Assembly: GCA_965230755.1 (NCBI GenBank)
Contig: CBDDLT010000026.1
Coordinates: 1 to 64,000, forward strand
Direction: 5' to 3'
DNA from: DATFJT01 sp965230755
GTDB taxonomy: Bacteria > Bacteroidota > Bacteroidia > Chitinophagales > Saprospiraceae
Length of the DNA: 64,000 nucleotides
The position numbers and the translations under genes are program-made. The notes beneath the pieces are model-generated. The model worked only from the letters and a program-made list of their open reading frames with translations, did not search any database and was not told where the DNA came from. Shown one piece after another: positions 1-8,486 of this stretch; the first letter of the stretch is position 1, and each line of letters starts with the position of its first letter.

Positions 1-1635
1 GAGAAAAGATTATATCGATAGAAGGTATTGATGGACTTATAGTCATAGCCAAGGGATATCTGACTTTTTGCAGACTCAATACTCCGTTCTAAAGATTTTT
101 GCTTAGTAGGAGAGAGCGTACTTTTATACAGCCCAAAAGTGTAGTTCCAATCCTTAAGTCCTGGAAGGGTTATATTATTCTGAAATCGAAAATTAAAAGT
201 ACTAATGGGATTAAAAGATGCACCCTGACTCCTCAGTGTATATTCCAATCCTACTTCTATAAAGCTATCCCATATTTCAGCTCCTTTGAATAGGTTCCTG
301 TTTCGATAATTACCCCGTATTGTAGATCCAAGCAGAGGCCCCTGGTTGGTCGAACTGTTGGAAGCAGTATTGAGGTCAATATCATAACCCAATGTGATCT
401 TCTTAAGGGAGTTCAAGTAAATATTGTAGTCTATGGTATTGTTTTCATTATTGACAATGGGGGTTCACATAGACAAATTTGTACAAGCCAAGTACATTCA
501 GTCTATTCTTAGTATTATCTAGATCGTCCTGCTTATAAAGTTTTCCGGTTTCGATATCAATTCTTTGGGACAAGGTGTTGAACTTAATCGGTGGCTTTTC
601 ACCTCTATAACTTAATCGCACATTGTCTTCAACAGCAGTCACGACACTACTGTCCAATTCGTTAGCATTGACATCTACAAATAAATGAATATCGCCATTG
701 GTAAAGGTTTGAAAGTAACTCGTGTCAGAAGGTCTGTAAATTACCAGATTCAGGTCCAAAGAATCAGTCTTAACATCGGATTGTAACTCGGAAATATAGT
801 TTGGAGTGAAATTAAAATAACCCAAATTTCTCAGGTCTCTGCTGATTCTATTCCTTTCCAGGTCATAATTCTCAAGGGTCAATACGGCACCGGGTTTGAT
901 GAAACTATTATTCAAGTTTTTATTGACTTCCTGAAGAATGGTAGTGTCTTCCGAGTTTATTTGATAAGATTTTATATGATAGGCTTTTAGTCCATGCGCA
1001 TAGTATCGAACAATACTTTTTTTGTCTTTTCGATTGATAAAATAATCCACTTCAGCATCGAAGTATCCCCTGGAGTACAGGTGGTTTTCCATGGACTTTC
1101 TCGACTTTTCTATTTGCGTCGAATCAACCAATACTGGAGCTTGGGCAATTTTACTTTTTACAGATCTCCAAAATTTTCCAGTATTTTCCTCGTCGATTTT
1201 TTGATACAGCCAAACCAGGAATCGATTGTTGTTTGGCCTCTGTAAGGCGTGATTTCCCAAATTGTATTTAAGATCATTTTTGGTCTTGGAGTTAAGGAAA
1301 TACAAGGATCCGTCGTCCAGTTTCTCCTGAATGAACTTGTTTTCTGCATTTTCCCTTGGGTTCCTGAGTTGCTGCCAGAACTCGGCATTCACCCTTCTGT
1401 CTATGTTTTCATAAACCCATTCGAATCCTTGACGATCTTCAGTATTTCGAATAAATCCTCTTAAACTTCGGTAGAACAGTCCTTCGTTTTTTTCTTCCAC
1501 ATCAGGTTCTAGAATGATCACTTCATTTTTTTGCAGAAGATATTCGTCATTACTCAGGAACTTCGTAGTATTACAAGAGCATAAAACCCCAGTTCCTATA
1601 ATCACGAACAAAACTCTGTTGATAAAAATACTCAT
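1..1635 (-). pseudogene. tamL: TamL-like outer-membrane assembly lipoprotein, frameshifted and cut by window edge
   Basis: The product resembles the BamA/TamA-family lipoprotein TamL of Bacteroidota, which works with TamB in outer-membrane biogenesis. Starting at the ATG at 1635, a signal peptide ends in a lipobox (VLCSC) and is followed by POTRA-like segments up to about residue 395. The reading frame then stops at 448. Removing one base from the G5 run at 459-463 restores a frame that stays open to position 1 and reads as alternating beta-barrel strands (for example SLKKITLGYDIDLN and GNYRNRNLFKGAEIWD). The gene is therefore either a true frameshift mutant or carries a sequencing indel, and its C-terminus lies outside the window. 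A start at 1671 is also open, but the lipoprotein signal fits 1635. It is divergent from the methyltransferase at 1634, with both start codons falling in one CATG. An RNA methyltransferase beside tamL is a usual arrangement in this phylum as far as I recall. Confidence 0.72.
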
Positions 1636-2390
1636 GATTGAACTCGGTAAGCAGAAATTAAAACGCATCAAATCACTAACACTTAAGAAGTATAGACAAA
1701 AATATAATAAATTTATACTTGAGGGTCAAAAAACTCTGTTGGATATCCCTGATATTCATCAACATAGAGTAGAGAAGATATATTATACCAAGGACCAGTT
1801 TTCGAGCGCATTACAAAAAAAATTTGGAGATAAATACCAAGAGGTAGAAGATCGGGTTATGAAGCAGATGAGCAATATGACCACTTCTCCTGGCTGTTTG
1901 GCTATTGTGGATTCTACCGATTTGATTCAAAATGACAATAAAGTTACCGGTCCCTGTTTATACTTGGAAGATATCAATATTCCGGGCAACTTAGGGACAA
2001 TTATAAGAACAGCGGACTGGTTTTGGTTTCGAAAGAATTTTTGTTTCTACCAATACTGTTGATTTATTCAACCCAAAAGTATTACAGGCTTGTATGGGTT
2101 CTTTCTGGAATATTATTTTCTCCGTGGTTCCCTTAGAGGATCTTGTTCGAACCAATGGCGAAAAGATTTATGGGACAGTCATGAATGGGGATGATTATAG
2201 ATCAATGGTATGGCCGGAATCTTTCCTACTGGTTATGGGCAATGAATCCAATGGTATATCTGAGTCTGCCATAGAATTATGCACGGATTTTGTCGGAATT
2301 CCAGGCCGGGAAGAGGCCGTTGCAGATTCTTTAAATGTAGCAGTAAGTGCGGCAATTATAATGGCTTCCAATAAAAAAGGGAAAATGTAA
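1634..2390 (+). pseudogene. SpoU/TrmH-family RNA 2'-O-methyltransferase, frameshifted
   Basis: SpoU-class enzymes methylate ribose 2'-OH groups of rRNA or tRNA using S-adenosylmethionine. The N-terminal substrate-binding domain begins MIELGKQKLKRIKSL and contains the typical KYRQKYNKFILEGQK segment. All three SPOUT knot motifs are present: NIPGNLGTIIRTADW (motif 1), LVMGNESNGIS (motif 2) and IPGREEAVADSLNVAVSAA (motif 3). The frame breaks inside motif 1: the T4 run at 2021-2024 has one T too many, and deleting it gives RTADWFGFERIFVSTNTVDLFN, joining both halves into a product of about 251 residues, normal for the family. An upstream ATG at 1514 is in frame but would extend deep into tamL, so 1634 is preferred. 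The gene is a pseudogene only if the indel is real. Confidence 0.8.
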
Positions 2391-2405
2391 ACACCTTCCC
2401 TTTTT
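2374..2405. terminator. Bidirectional hairpin between convergent genes
   Basis: AAAAAGGGAA at 2374-2383 pairs perfectly with TTCCCTTTTT at 2396-2405 around a 12-base loop. The A and T tracts give a U-run on either strand, so it can end transcription of the methyltransferase (plus) and of the thioredoxin lipoprotein (minus). It overlaps the last codons of the methyltransferase. Confidence 0.75.
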
Positions 2406-2428
2406 CATATATATTAAAAACACAAATT

Positions 2429-3484
2429 TTACAATAGCTCTTCAATCTTACCGGCTAATTCCCGCTTATCTCTGATGTTAACACCAGCAATTTTACCGTC
2501 TCTATCCAATAAGAAAGTTCTTGGTATGGATTTAACTCCATAATCCTGCGCGTGGATAGATTGCCATCCTCTCAAATCACTTACGTGGTGATCCCAAACG
2601 AGACCATCTTCTTCAATCGCATTAACCCAGCGTCCTTTGTTTTTATCCAAACTAACATTGAATACTTCAAAACCCTGTTTGTTGTATTTCTTATATAGAT
2701 CAACTACCATAGGATTGGCTCTTCGACATGGCTTACACCAGCTAGCCCAGAAATCCAAAAGAACAACTTTGCCTTTTAAATCGTCCAAGGATATAACCTT
2801 ATCCTCAGGATTTTTTTGTTCGATGGGTGGAGGAACAGAACCTACTGCTGTTCTTCCTGCCAATTCTCGCGCTCTAAGTCTTGCCTCCAGATTGGCTGAC
2901 ATCTTAGTCATATTATTAGCGAAATCAGAATTGGGCATGTCTTTTTCAACTTGTTTTGATGCTGCAGCATAAAGTGCTTGCGCCTCAGCATTTAACTTGC
3001 TTCTAGACGATTCTATAGCAGCAACCATTTCTACCAAAGGATGATTGTCATCCTTAAGTTTTGCTTGTAGATCCTTAGCTGTCCAAGTCCCGGTCGACAA
3101 ATTGTTCAACCAAGTGCTTAAGGTTTTACCACTTTCAGTTCCTTTCAAATCAACACTGTAATTATCAAATTGGTCTACATTCCCGTTGATCTCAATGGCT
3201 GCATCTGTAGAGTCAATAATGGTATACATGCTGTTTCTACCCACTCTAATCTTGTAAATTCCTGTTTCCCATTGACCGTCAAACTCTTTCTCGAAGTTTC
3301 CGTTGCCATCGATATCGATTTTTGCCAAAGACATAATAGGAGAACCATACATATACTTATCCACGTACAAGCTCGTACCTTCAGCACCTTCTAGTGTTCC
3401 TGATATTTTGGCTTTTCCTCCACCCATAGAGCTGCATGAAGAAAGGGCCAATGAAAGACCTAGAAAAAATAAGAAGTATTTCAT
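2429..3484 (-). CDS. TlpA/ResA-like thioredoxin-fold lipoprotein with DUF4369-like N-domain
   Basis: A probable periplasm-facing thiol-disulfide oxidoreductase. The signal peptide ends at a lipobox (LALSSC, Cys about 17). Residues about 25-120 look like the beta-rich DUF4369 domain common in Bacteroidota thioredoxin proteins. A helical linker is rich in Ala and Lys, and residues about 215-351 form an AhpC/TlpA fold with the active site WASWCKPC and a cis-proline region SIPRTFLLDRDG. Length (351) is normal for this group. It lies 11 nt downstream of purL on the same strand and may be co-transcribed, although no functional link is evident. The substrate is unknown. Confidence 0.85.
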   Translation of the reverse strand: MKYFLFFLGLSLALSSCSSMGGGKAKISGTLEGAEGTSLYVDKYMYGSPIMSLAKIDIDGNGNFEKEFDGQWETGIYKIRVGRNSMYTIIDSTDAAIEINGNVDQFDNYSVDLKGTESGKTLSTWLNNLSTGTWTAKDLQAKLKDDNHPLVEMVAAIESSRSKLNAEAQALYAAASKQVEKDMPNSDFANNMTKMSANLEARLRARELAGRTAVGSVPPPIEQKNPEDKVISLDDLKGKVVLLDFWASWCKPCRRANPMVVDLYKKYNKQGFEVFNVSLDKNKGRWVNAIEEDGLVWDHHVSDLRGWQSIHAQDYGVKSIPRTFLLDRDGKIAGVNIRDKRELAGKIEELL

Positions 3485-3495
3485 TTTTAAAATTT

Positions 3496-5721
3496 TTAAT
3501 CTTTTAATGATTGCTCAATTGATTGTTCAAAAATAGTATTCAGATCATCCAGCTCACCAAAATTTTGATCATTGATATTAACAGAATTTCCCTGAACACG
3601 TCCTAAACGTATATAACTTTGTTTATATTTTAATAGTTCTTGTTCTATTTCAGACTCCATTTCCGGTGAAAAAGAAATAATAATTCGACTTTGTGATTCA
3701 CCAAATAATACGGCATCCATTCTAACAGACGTAGAAGAAAGCATAACCTTGCATCCTTTGTTCGATACAAGGCAAGATTCTGTCAGCGCCACGACCAAAC
3801 CACCGTCTGAAATATCATGTGCAGAGTTCAATAGTTTCTTAGAAATAAGGGTTTGAACCGTGTTTTGAAGATTGACTTCTTCATCGAGATTAAAACTTGG
3901 ACAAGGAGAATATTCTACTTGATGGATTTGACGCAAGTAAACACTGGAGCCAATATCTTCCCTGAATTCTCCTAGCATCCAGATAATGTCTCCTTCATTT
4001 TTCCAGGCTAAGCCAGTTAAAGATTCATGATTCTCAATCAATCCCAGCATTCCTATCGTTGGAGTAGGGTAGATTGGAATATGCTGATTTTCTAATTCGG
4101 TTTGATTGTAAAAACTGACATTACCCCCTGTTACTGGAGTATTAAGCGCTTTGCATGCTGCACCCATTCCCTTGATGGCATTGACAAATTGATAGTATAC
4201 TTCAGGATTATAAGGATTGCCAAAATTAAGACAATTGGTAATGGCTAGTGGTTTGGCTCCAGAACATACCACATTTCTTGCAGCCTCAGACACCGCTATC
4301 ATAGTTCCGATATACGGATCTGCATAGACATAGGAAGAGTTGCAGTCCACACTCATGGCCAAAGCCTTTTGCGTTCCTTTTACTCGAACTACAGATGCAT
4401 CAGATCGCACTTCATTGGTTAAAGTATTCCCTCTTACAGTGTGATCGTATTGCGATGAAATCCACTTTTTCGAAGCAATGTTAGGCGATCCCAGAATTTT
4501 CCTAAAAGTATCGACCAGATCACCTGGTTGAGCAATTTGATTAATATCAAATGCTTCAATAGTATCAAAATAACCTGGTCTGGCAAACTCCCTACTATAG
4601 ACTGGAGCACCTCCGCCTAAAACCAAAGTATCCGCCGGAACATCTGCTACTCTTTCTCCTTGCTTGTAAAATTCAAGTTTGCCGGAGTCCGTAACCTCCC
4701 CAATTTGTTCACAATGAACATCCCACTTGTCAAAGACATCGTATAATTTGTGTTCTTCACCCTTTTTTGCAACGATGAGCATTCTCTCCTGGCTTTCAGA
4801 CAAAAGAATTTCGAAAGCCTTCATGTCATCCTGACGAGTAGGAACTTTGTCGAGGTCAATACGCATTCCGGTTCCGCTCTTAGCGCTCATTTCGCTGGTA
4901 GAACAAGTTATTCCGGCCGCTCCCATATCTTGCATGCCGACAATAGCGCCAGTTTTTATAGCTTCTAGACTAGCTTCAAGTAATAGTTTTTCCTGGAAGG
5001 GATCACCAACTTGTACCGAAGGTAGGTCATCGGAGCTATTTTCATTTAGATCAGCGGATGCAAAAGTAGCACCATGGATGCCGTCTTTTCCAGTAGATGA
5101 TCCTACGATTAAGACCGGATTGCCCGGTCCATCTGCAACAGCACTTACTGTTTCTCCCGTTCTAACCACTCCAACACTCATGGCGTTTACCAGAATATTT
5201 TGATTATAACTTGGCATAAAGTACGTTTCTCCACCTACTGTTGGAACACCAAAACAGTTGCCATAGTCCCCGATTCCTCGAACGACTCCTTTTAATAAGT
5301 GTTGAGTGCGCTTTTTAGATAACTCACCAAATCTTAGAGAATTCAGAGAAGCTATAGGTCTTGCACCCAAAGTAAATATATCTCTGTGAATACCTCCAAC
5401 ACCAGTCGCAGCACCTTGATAAGGCTCGATAGCCGATGGATGATTGTGCGATTCTATTTTAAATGCGCAAGCCCAACCGTCACCTATATCAACCAGTCCG
5501 GCATTTTCTTCACCTGCACCAACGAGCATCTGCTCACCAGTATTGGGCAATGTTTTAAGCCACTGGATAGAATTTTTATAAGAACAATGTTCAGACCACA
5601 TGACCGAATAAATACTCAATTCTTCGAAATTGGGTTCTCTTCCCAGATATTGAAGAATCATTTCATATTCTTGATCGTTGAGGCCCAGTTTTTTGGCAGT
5701 TTCTAGATCGCCCTTCGGCAT
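3496..5721 (-). CDS. purL: Phosphoribosylformylglycinamidine synthase, subunit PurL (short form)
   Basis: This enzyme catalyses the ATP- and ammonia-dependent conversion of FGAR to FGAM in de novo purine synthesis. The 741-residue length matches the small PurL that needs separate PurQ and PurS subunits, neither of which is in this window. Visible motifs are WSEHCSYK near residue 42, KIESHNHPSAIEPYQGAATG near 90 (nucleotide and substrate binding), MQDMGAAGITCS in the middle, and GGNVSFYNQ and HDISDGGLVVAL in the C-terminal half, showing the duplicated AIR-synthase-like architecture. A TACTTTTG -7-like box lies 27 bases upstream of the start. Confidence 0.97.
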   Translation of the reverse strand: MPKGDLETAKKLGLNDQEYEMILQYLGREPNFEELSIYSVMWSEHCSYKNSIQWLKTLPNTGEQMLVGAGEENAGLVDIGDGWACAFKIESHNHPSAIEPYQGAATGVGGIHRDIFTLGARPIASLNSLRFGELSKKRTQHLLKGVVRGIGDYGNCFGVPTVGGETYFMPSYNQNILVNAMSVGVVRTGETVSAVADGPGNPVLIVGSSTGKDGIHGATFASADLNENSSDDLPSVQVGDPFQEKLLLEASLEAIKTGAIVGMQDMGAAGITCSTSEMSAKSGTGMRIDLDKVPTRQDDMKAFEILLSESQERMLIVAKKGEEHKLYDVFDKWDVHCEQIGEVTDSGKLEFYKQGERVADVPADTLVLGGGAPVYSREFARPGYFDTIEAFDINQIAQPGDLVDTFRKILGSPNIASKKWISSQYDHTVRGNTLTNEVRSDASVVRVKGTQKALAMSVDCNSSYVYADPYIGTMIAVSEAARNVVCSGAKPLAITNCLNFGNPYNPEVYYQFVNAIKGMGAACKALNTPVTGGNVSFYNQTELENQHIPIYPTPTIGMLGLIENHESLTGLAWKNEGDIIWMLGEFREDIGSSVYLRQIHQVEYSPCPSFNLDEEVNLQNTVQTLISKKLLNSAHDISDGGLVVALTESCLVSNKGCKVMLSSTSVRMDAVLFGESQSRIIISFSPEMESEIEQELLKYKQSYIRLGRVQGNSVNINDQNFGELDDLNTIFEQSIEQSLKD

Positions 5722-5747
5722 AAGTAGGAAATTTTTTTGTAAAGCTC

Positions 5748-5755
5748 AAAAGTAT
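5748..5755 (-). promoter_or_regulatory. Possible -7 box for purL
   Basis: On the minus strand the sequence reads TACTTTTG, an exact match to the Bacteroidota TAnnTTTG consensus, about 27 bases before the purL ATG. No convincing TTTG -33 element was found at the usual spacing, so this rests on the -7 box alone. Confidence 0.35.
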
Positions 5756-5772
5756 GAATTCTACCTTAAGAT

Positions 5773-6366
5773 TTAGAGGAAATCATGGAGGAAAAACAAT
5801 AATATTAAGTAGATCCATAATACTTCCATAAAATGCCAGTACTTAACCAGAAGTTTTAACCTTGATTTTAACCGAGCTTCATCGCCTTCTTCGTATCCGG
5901 TTTTACCAGTTTTAGAAAAAAAACCAAGTTTCCTTCCTAGGCTCAATAGAAACGGAATCCCTAGGATAAAGTGAAAAAAATGCAAGCCAAATAGGAAATA
6001 GAGAAAGCCTAAACTTTGATTATTGGAAATGAACCTTTCTTTAGCGATCAGATCTGCACAAGTGAAGTATTGCGCCAATAGAAATACGGCACTCAAAACT
6101 AGCGTAAGATAAAAATACTTCTTTGAAGCCGGGTAATCTGAAATGACAATCGCCGCATGTGATTGATGTAGAAAATATCCACTAAAGACAACTGCGATGG
6201 TCGATAATATAAATAAGTTGGGAAGTTCGACTGGTGGCAAACCACTATTTACTCTTATATAGAGGAATGCTATACTGGAGGCGATAAAAAGTACACTAAT
6301 CCCTATGAGGAAGAGAAGAAAAATGATGCGATCTGAACGTTCATTGTTTAATTCATTCTTCGTCAT
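5773..6366 (-). CDS. Cytochrome c oxidase subunit III-like membrane protein
   Basis: A five-helix heme-copper oxidase subunit III family protein of about 197 residues. The C-terminal motif KYWHFMEVLWIYLILLFFL is the family signature (WHFxDxxWI), and the block GLHFFHFILGIPFLLSLGR matches the conserved penultimate helix. The frame is open upstream to a TTG at 6387, but the ATG at 6366 is the better start and overlaps the 3' end of the antiporter gene by 14 nt, suggesting translational coupling. No subunit I or II gene is adjacent, so the partner oxidase must be encoded elsewhere. Confidence 0.8.
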   Translation of the reverse strand: MTKNELNNERSDRIIFLLFLIGISVLFIASSIAFLYIRVNSGLPPVELPNLFILSTIAVVFSGYFLHQSHAAIVISDYPASKKYFYLTLVLSAVFLLAQYFTCADLIAKERFISNNQSLGFLYFLFGLHFFHFILGIPFLLSLGRKLGFFSKTGKTGYEEGDEARLKSRLKLLVKYWHFMEVLWIYLILLFFLHDFL

Positions 6367-8386
6367 TCCATTCGAGTTTTTTACCAAAGATTCGAATGAT
6401 GTTGTAGAGTGCGGTAAGTGAAGCTATGATCAATATTAAGGATACTAACCAACCTCCTCCGAGCCTGGTTGAGAGATAAACACATAAAATACTCACTCCT
6501 CCTACAACCAAAGCGTAAGGCATCTGTGTTTTTACATGCTCAATATGATTGCAATCCGAAGCCAAGGAACTCAAGATGGTGGTATCTGATATTGGAGAAC
6601 AGTGATCTCCTAAAACGGAGGCCGCCAATACAGTCGCAATACTTGAGTATAGAATTTCCATACTTATTTCAGGGTCCAAGCCCTGGTTAACACAAACGGA
6701 CCATGTTGCTGGAATTGCCAGTGGATAGAGTATGGCCATTGTACTCCAACTCGAACCAGTGGAAAAAGCAATTAGTGACGCCAGGACAAAAATGATCACT
6801 GGTAAGAAGTAAGGTGATACACTATCTCCTAGTAAAGAAGTGATAAAGTCCGCAGTGTGCAAATGACTAGTGATATCTGCAAGAGCCCAAGCTAAACTTA
6901 GTATCAATAGGGCAGGTAGCATAGTTTTAAATCCGGTAACCATGTGGTGCATAGTATCGAAAAGTGAAATTATTCTCTTGCTCACTGATATCACGATAGC
7001 CGCTAATAAACCACTCATTGAAGCCCATAATAGCGCTACGTATGAATCTGCATTGCCTATCAACTTACCTATTTTAACCAAAAAGCTTTCATCGGTGCCT
7101 GATAACAAGCCCATATTCGCAAAAATATCCGCCCATCTCTCCGTAATTTGATCATGACCTGCCTCTAGAAGTTGCTGATAGGTCGATTCGAATCCAGTAG
7201 ATATTAATCCGAATATAGTTCCAAGTATCACTATAAATACTGGCACTGCAGCATGCCACCATACCTTGGGTGAATCCTTAACCGGACTCAACTCCTCCAT
7301 ATTGGGTTCGTCTTCTTCAAGCGAGGAAGCCGGGGACACTTGACCGGTGGTCATTGCCCTTTTCTCAGATAGATACATTGGGCCAAACTCCTTTTTCTGC
7401 ATGATCAATAGCAGAATAAAGAAGATGGTCAATATAGGGTAGAATGAATACTTCAACGATTCGATAAAAATGGAATAGGCACTGCCGTTGAAGTCAAAAT
7501 CTTCAAGCCCCAATATGCCATTTTCGATATAACCGAGCTCAGCACCAATCCAGGTAGTAATAAAGGCAATAGCGGATACTGGAGCTGCCGTGCTATCTAC
7601 AATATAGGCCAGCTTTTCTCTCGATATTTTGAACTTGTCCGTTACGGATCTCATCGTATTTCCAACAATCAAAGTATTGGCATAATCATCGAAGAAAATA
7701 GCTATTCCCAAAAACCAAGTAACCTTTTGTGTCCTATATCTATCCGTGGCAAATTTGGACAGAGATTTAACCACGCCGGCCATTCCTCCATTCTTCGAAA
7801 TAATGGCCACCATCCCTCCGATCATCAATGAAAAAACAATGACACTAAGATGTCCTGGATCTTCAAGTGCTGTAATGATATACTTACTGATCGTTTCCAA
7901 GAAGGATATCATAAAGTAAAAAATACTATCCAGTCGCATACCGCCCAGGATGAAGGCACCAGACCAGATACCGATAAAAAGTGCAATATTGACCTCCTTG
8001 ATAAACAGGGCCAGAAGAATGGCCAGTAAAGGTGGAATAATCGAGGCCCACAACGGAATATTGACGATCCGATACCTGTTGTGCTTTTGAGAAATGTGGA
8101 CGAGTTTTTTATTGGATTTGTCTCCTATGGCCAATGTAAAGAACTGTCCTTTCCTGTTAATCTCTACTGGATATCGTAATTTTCCATCATTGCTTTCTAC
8201 CGTACGAAGTACACTGTTGATATACAGGTCATAGCTGCTATCACCCTGCTCATTACCTACATCGATGATTAAATACTCCTGATTATTCTCTTTTTCTACT
8301 CCCACGACTTTTTGAGTAGAAAATGCGAATAAAGGAAAAAGAGAAACGAGCGTTACAACAATAATACTTCTGTACAGTTCATTCAT
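6353..8386 (-). CDS. NhaC-family Na+/H+ antiporter with an extra periplasmic N-domain
   Basis: A secondary transporter that likely exchanges protons with Na+ or a substrate. Residues 1-23 form a signal peptide, about 25-112 are a predicted beta-rich extracytoplasmic domain, and about 117-670 hold around a dozen transmembrane segments. Conserved NhaC-type pieces include FDDYANTLIVGNTMRSVTD, DSTAAPVSAIAFITTWIGAE, AFSTGSSWSTMAILYPLAIP and ASVLGDHCSPISDTTILSS. The 677-residue length exceeds ordinary NhaC because of the N-domain. Substrate specificity cannot be assigned from sequence. Confidence 0.88.
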   Translation of the reverse strand: MNELYRSIIVVTLVSLFPLFAFSTQKVVGVEKENNQEYLIIDVGNEQGDSSYDLYINSVLRTVESNDGKLRYPVEINRKGQFFTLAIGDKSNKKLVHISQKHNRYRIVNIPLWASIIPPLLAILLALFIKEVNIALFIGIWSGAFILGGMRLDSIFYFMISFLETISKYIITALEDPGHLSVIVFSLMIGGMVAIISKNGGMAGVVKSLSKFATDRYRTQKVTWFLGIAIFFDDYANTLIVGNTMRSVTDKFKISREKLAYIVDSTAAPVSAIAFITTWIGAELGYIENGILGLEDFDFNGSAYSIFIESLKYSFYPILTIFFILLLIMQKKEFGPMYLSEKRAMTTGQVSPASSLEEDEPNMEELSPVKDSPKVWWHAAVPVFIVILGTIFGLISTGFESTYQQLLEAGHDQITERWADIFANMGLLSGTDESFLVKIGKLIGNADSYVALLWASMSGLLAAIVISVSKRIISLFDTMHHMVTGFKTMLPALLILSLAWALADITSHLHTADFITSLLGDSVSPYFLPVIIFVLASLIAFSTGSSWSTMAILYPLAIPATWSVCVNQGLDPEISMEILYSSIATVLAASVLGDHCSPISDTTILSSLASDCNHIEHVKTQMPYALVVGGVSILCVYLSTRLGGGWLVSLILIIASLTALYNIIRIFGKKLEWNDEE

Positions 8387-8421
8387 ATCAAGGAGCTTGT
8401 ATTTAAGTACTAAAATAGAAT

Positions 8422-8429
8422 TATTTTTG
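8422..8429 (+). promoter_or_regulatory. Possible -7 box for the propeller-protein gene
   Basis: TATTTTTG matches TAnnTTTG and lies 57 bases before the ATG at 8487 in the divergent intergenic region. No clear -33 element is visible. Confidence 0.25.
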
Positions 8430-8486
8430 AACTTGAAGTTATTGTCCCTTTTTTGATTTAAATTGTGAAAAGCATTCGATTAAACC

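Noticed and set aside
99..293. A 64-codon plus-strand frame at the left edge
   Set aside because: The opposite strand reads as TamL barrel strands once the G5 indel is corrected.
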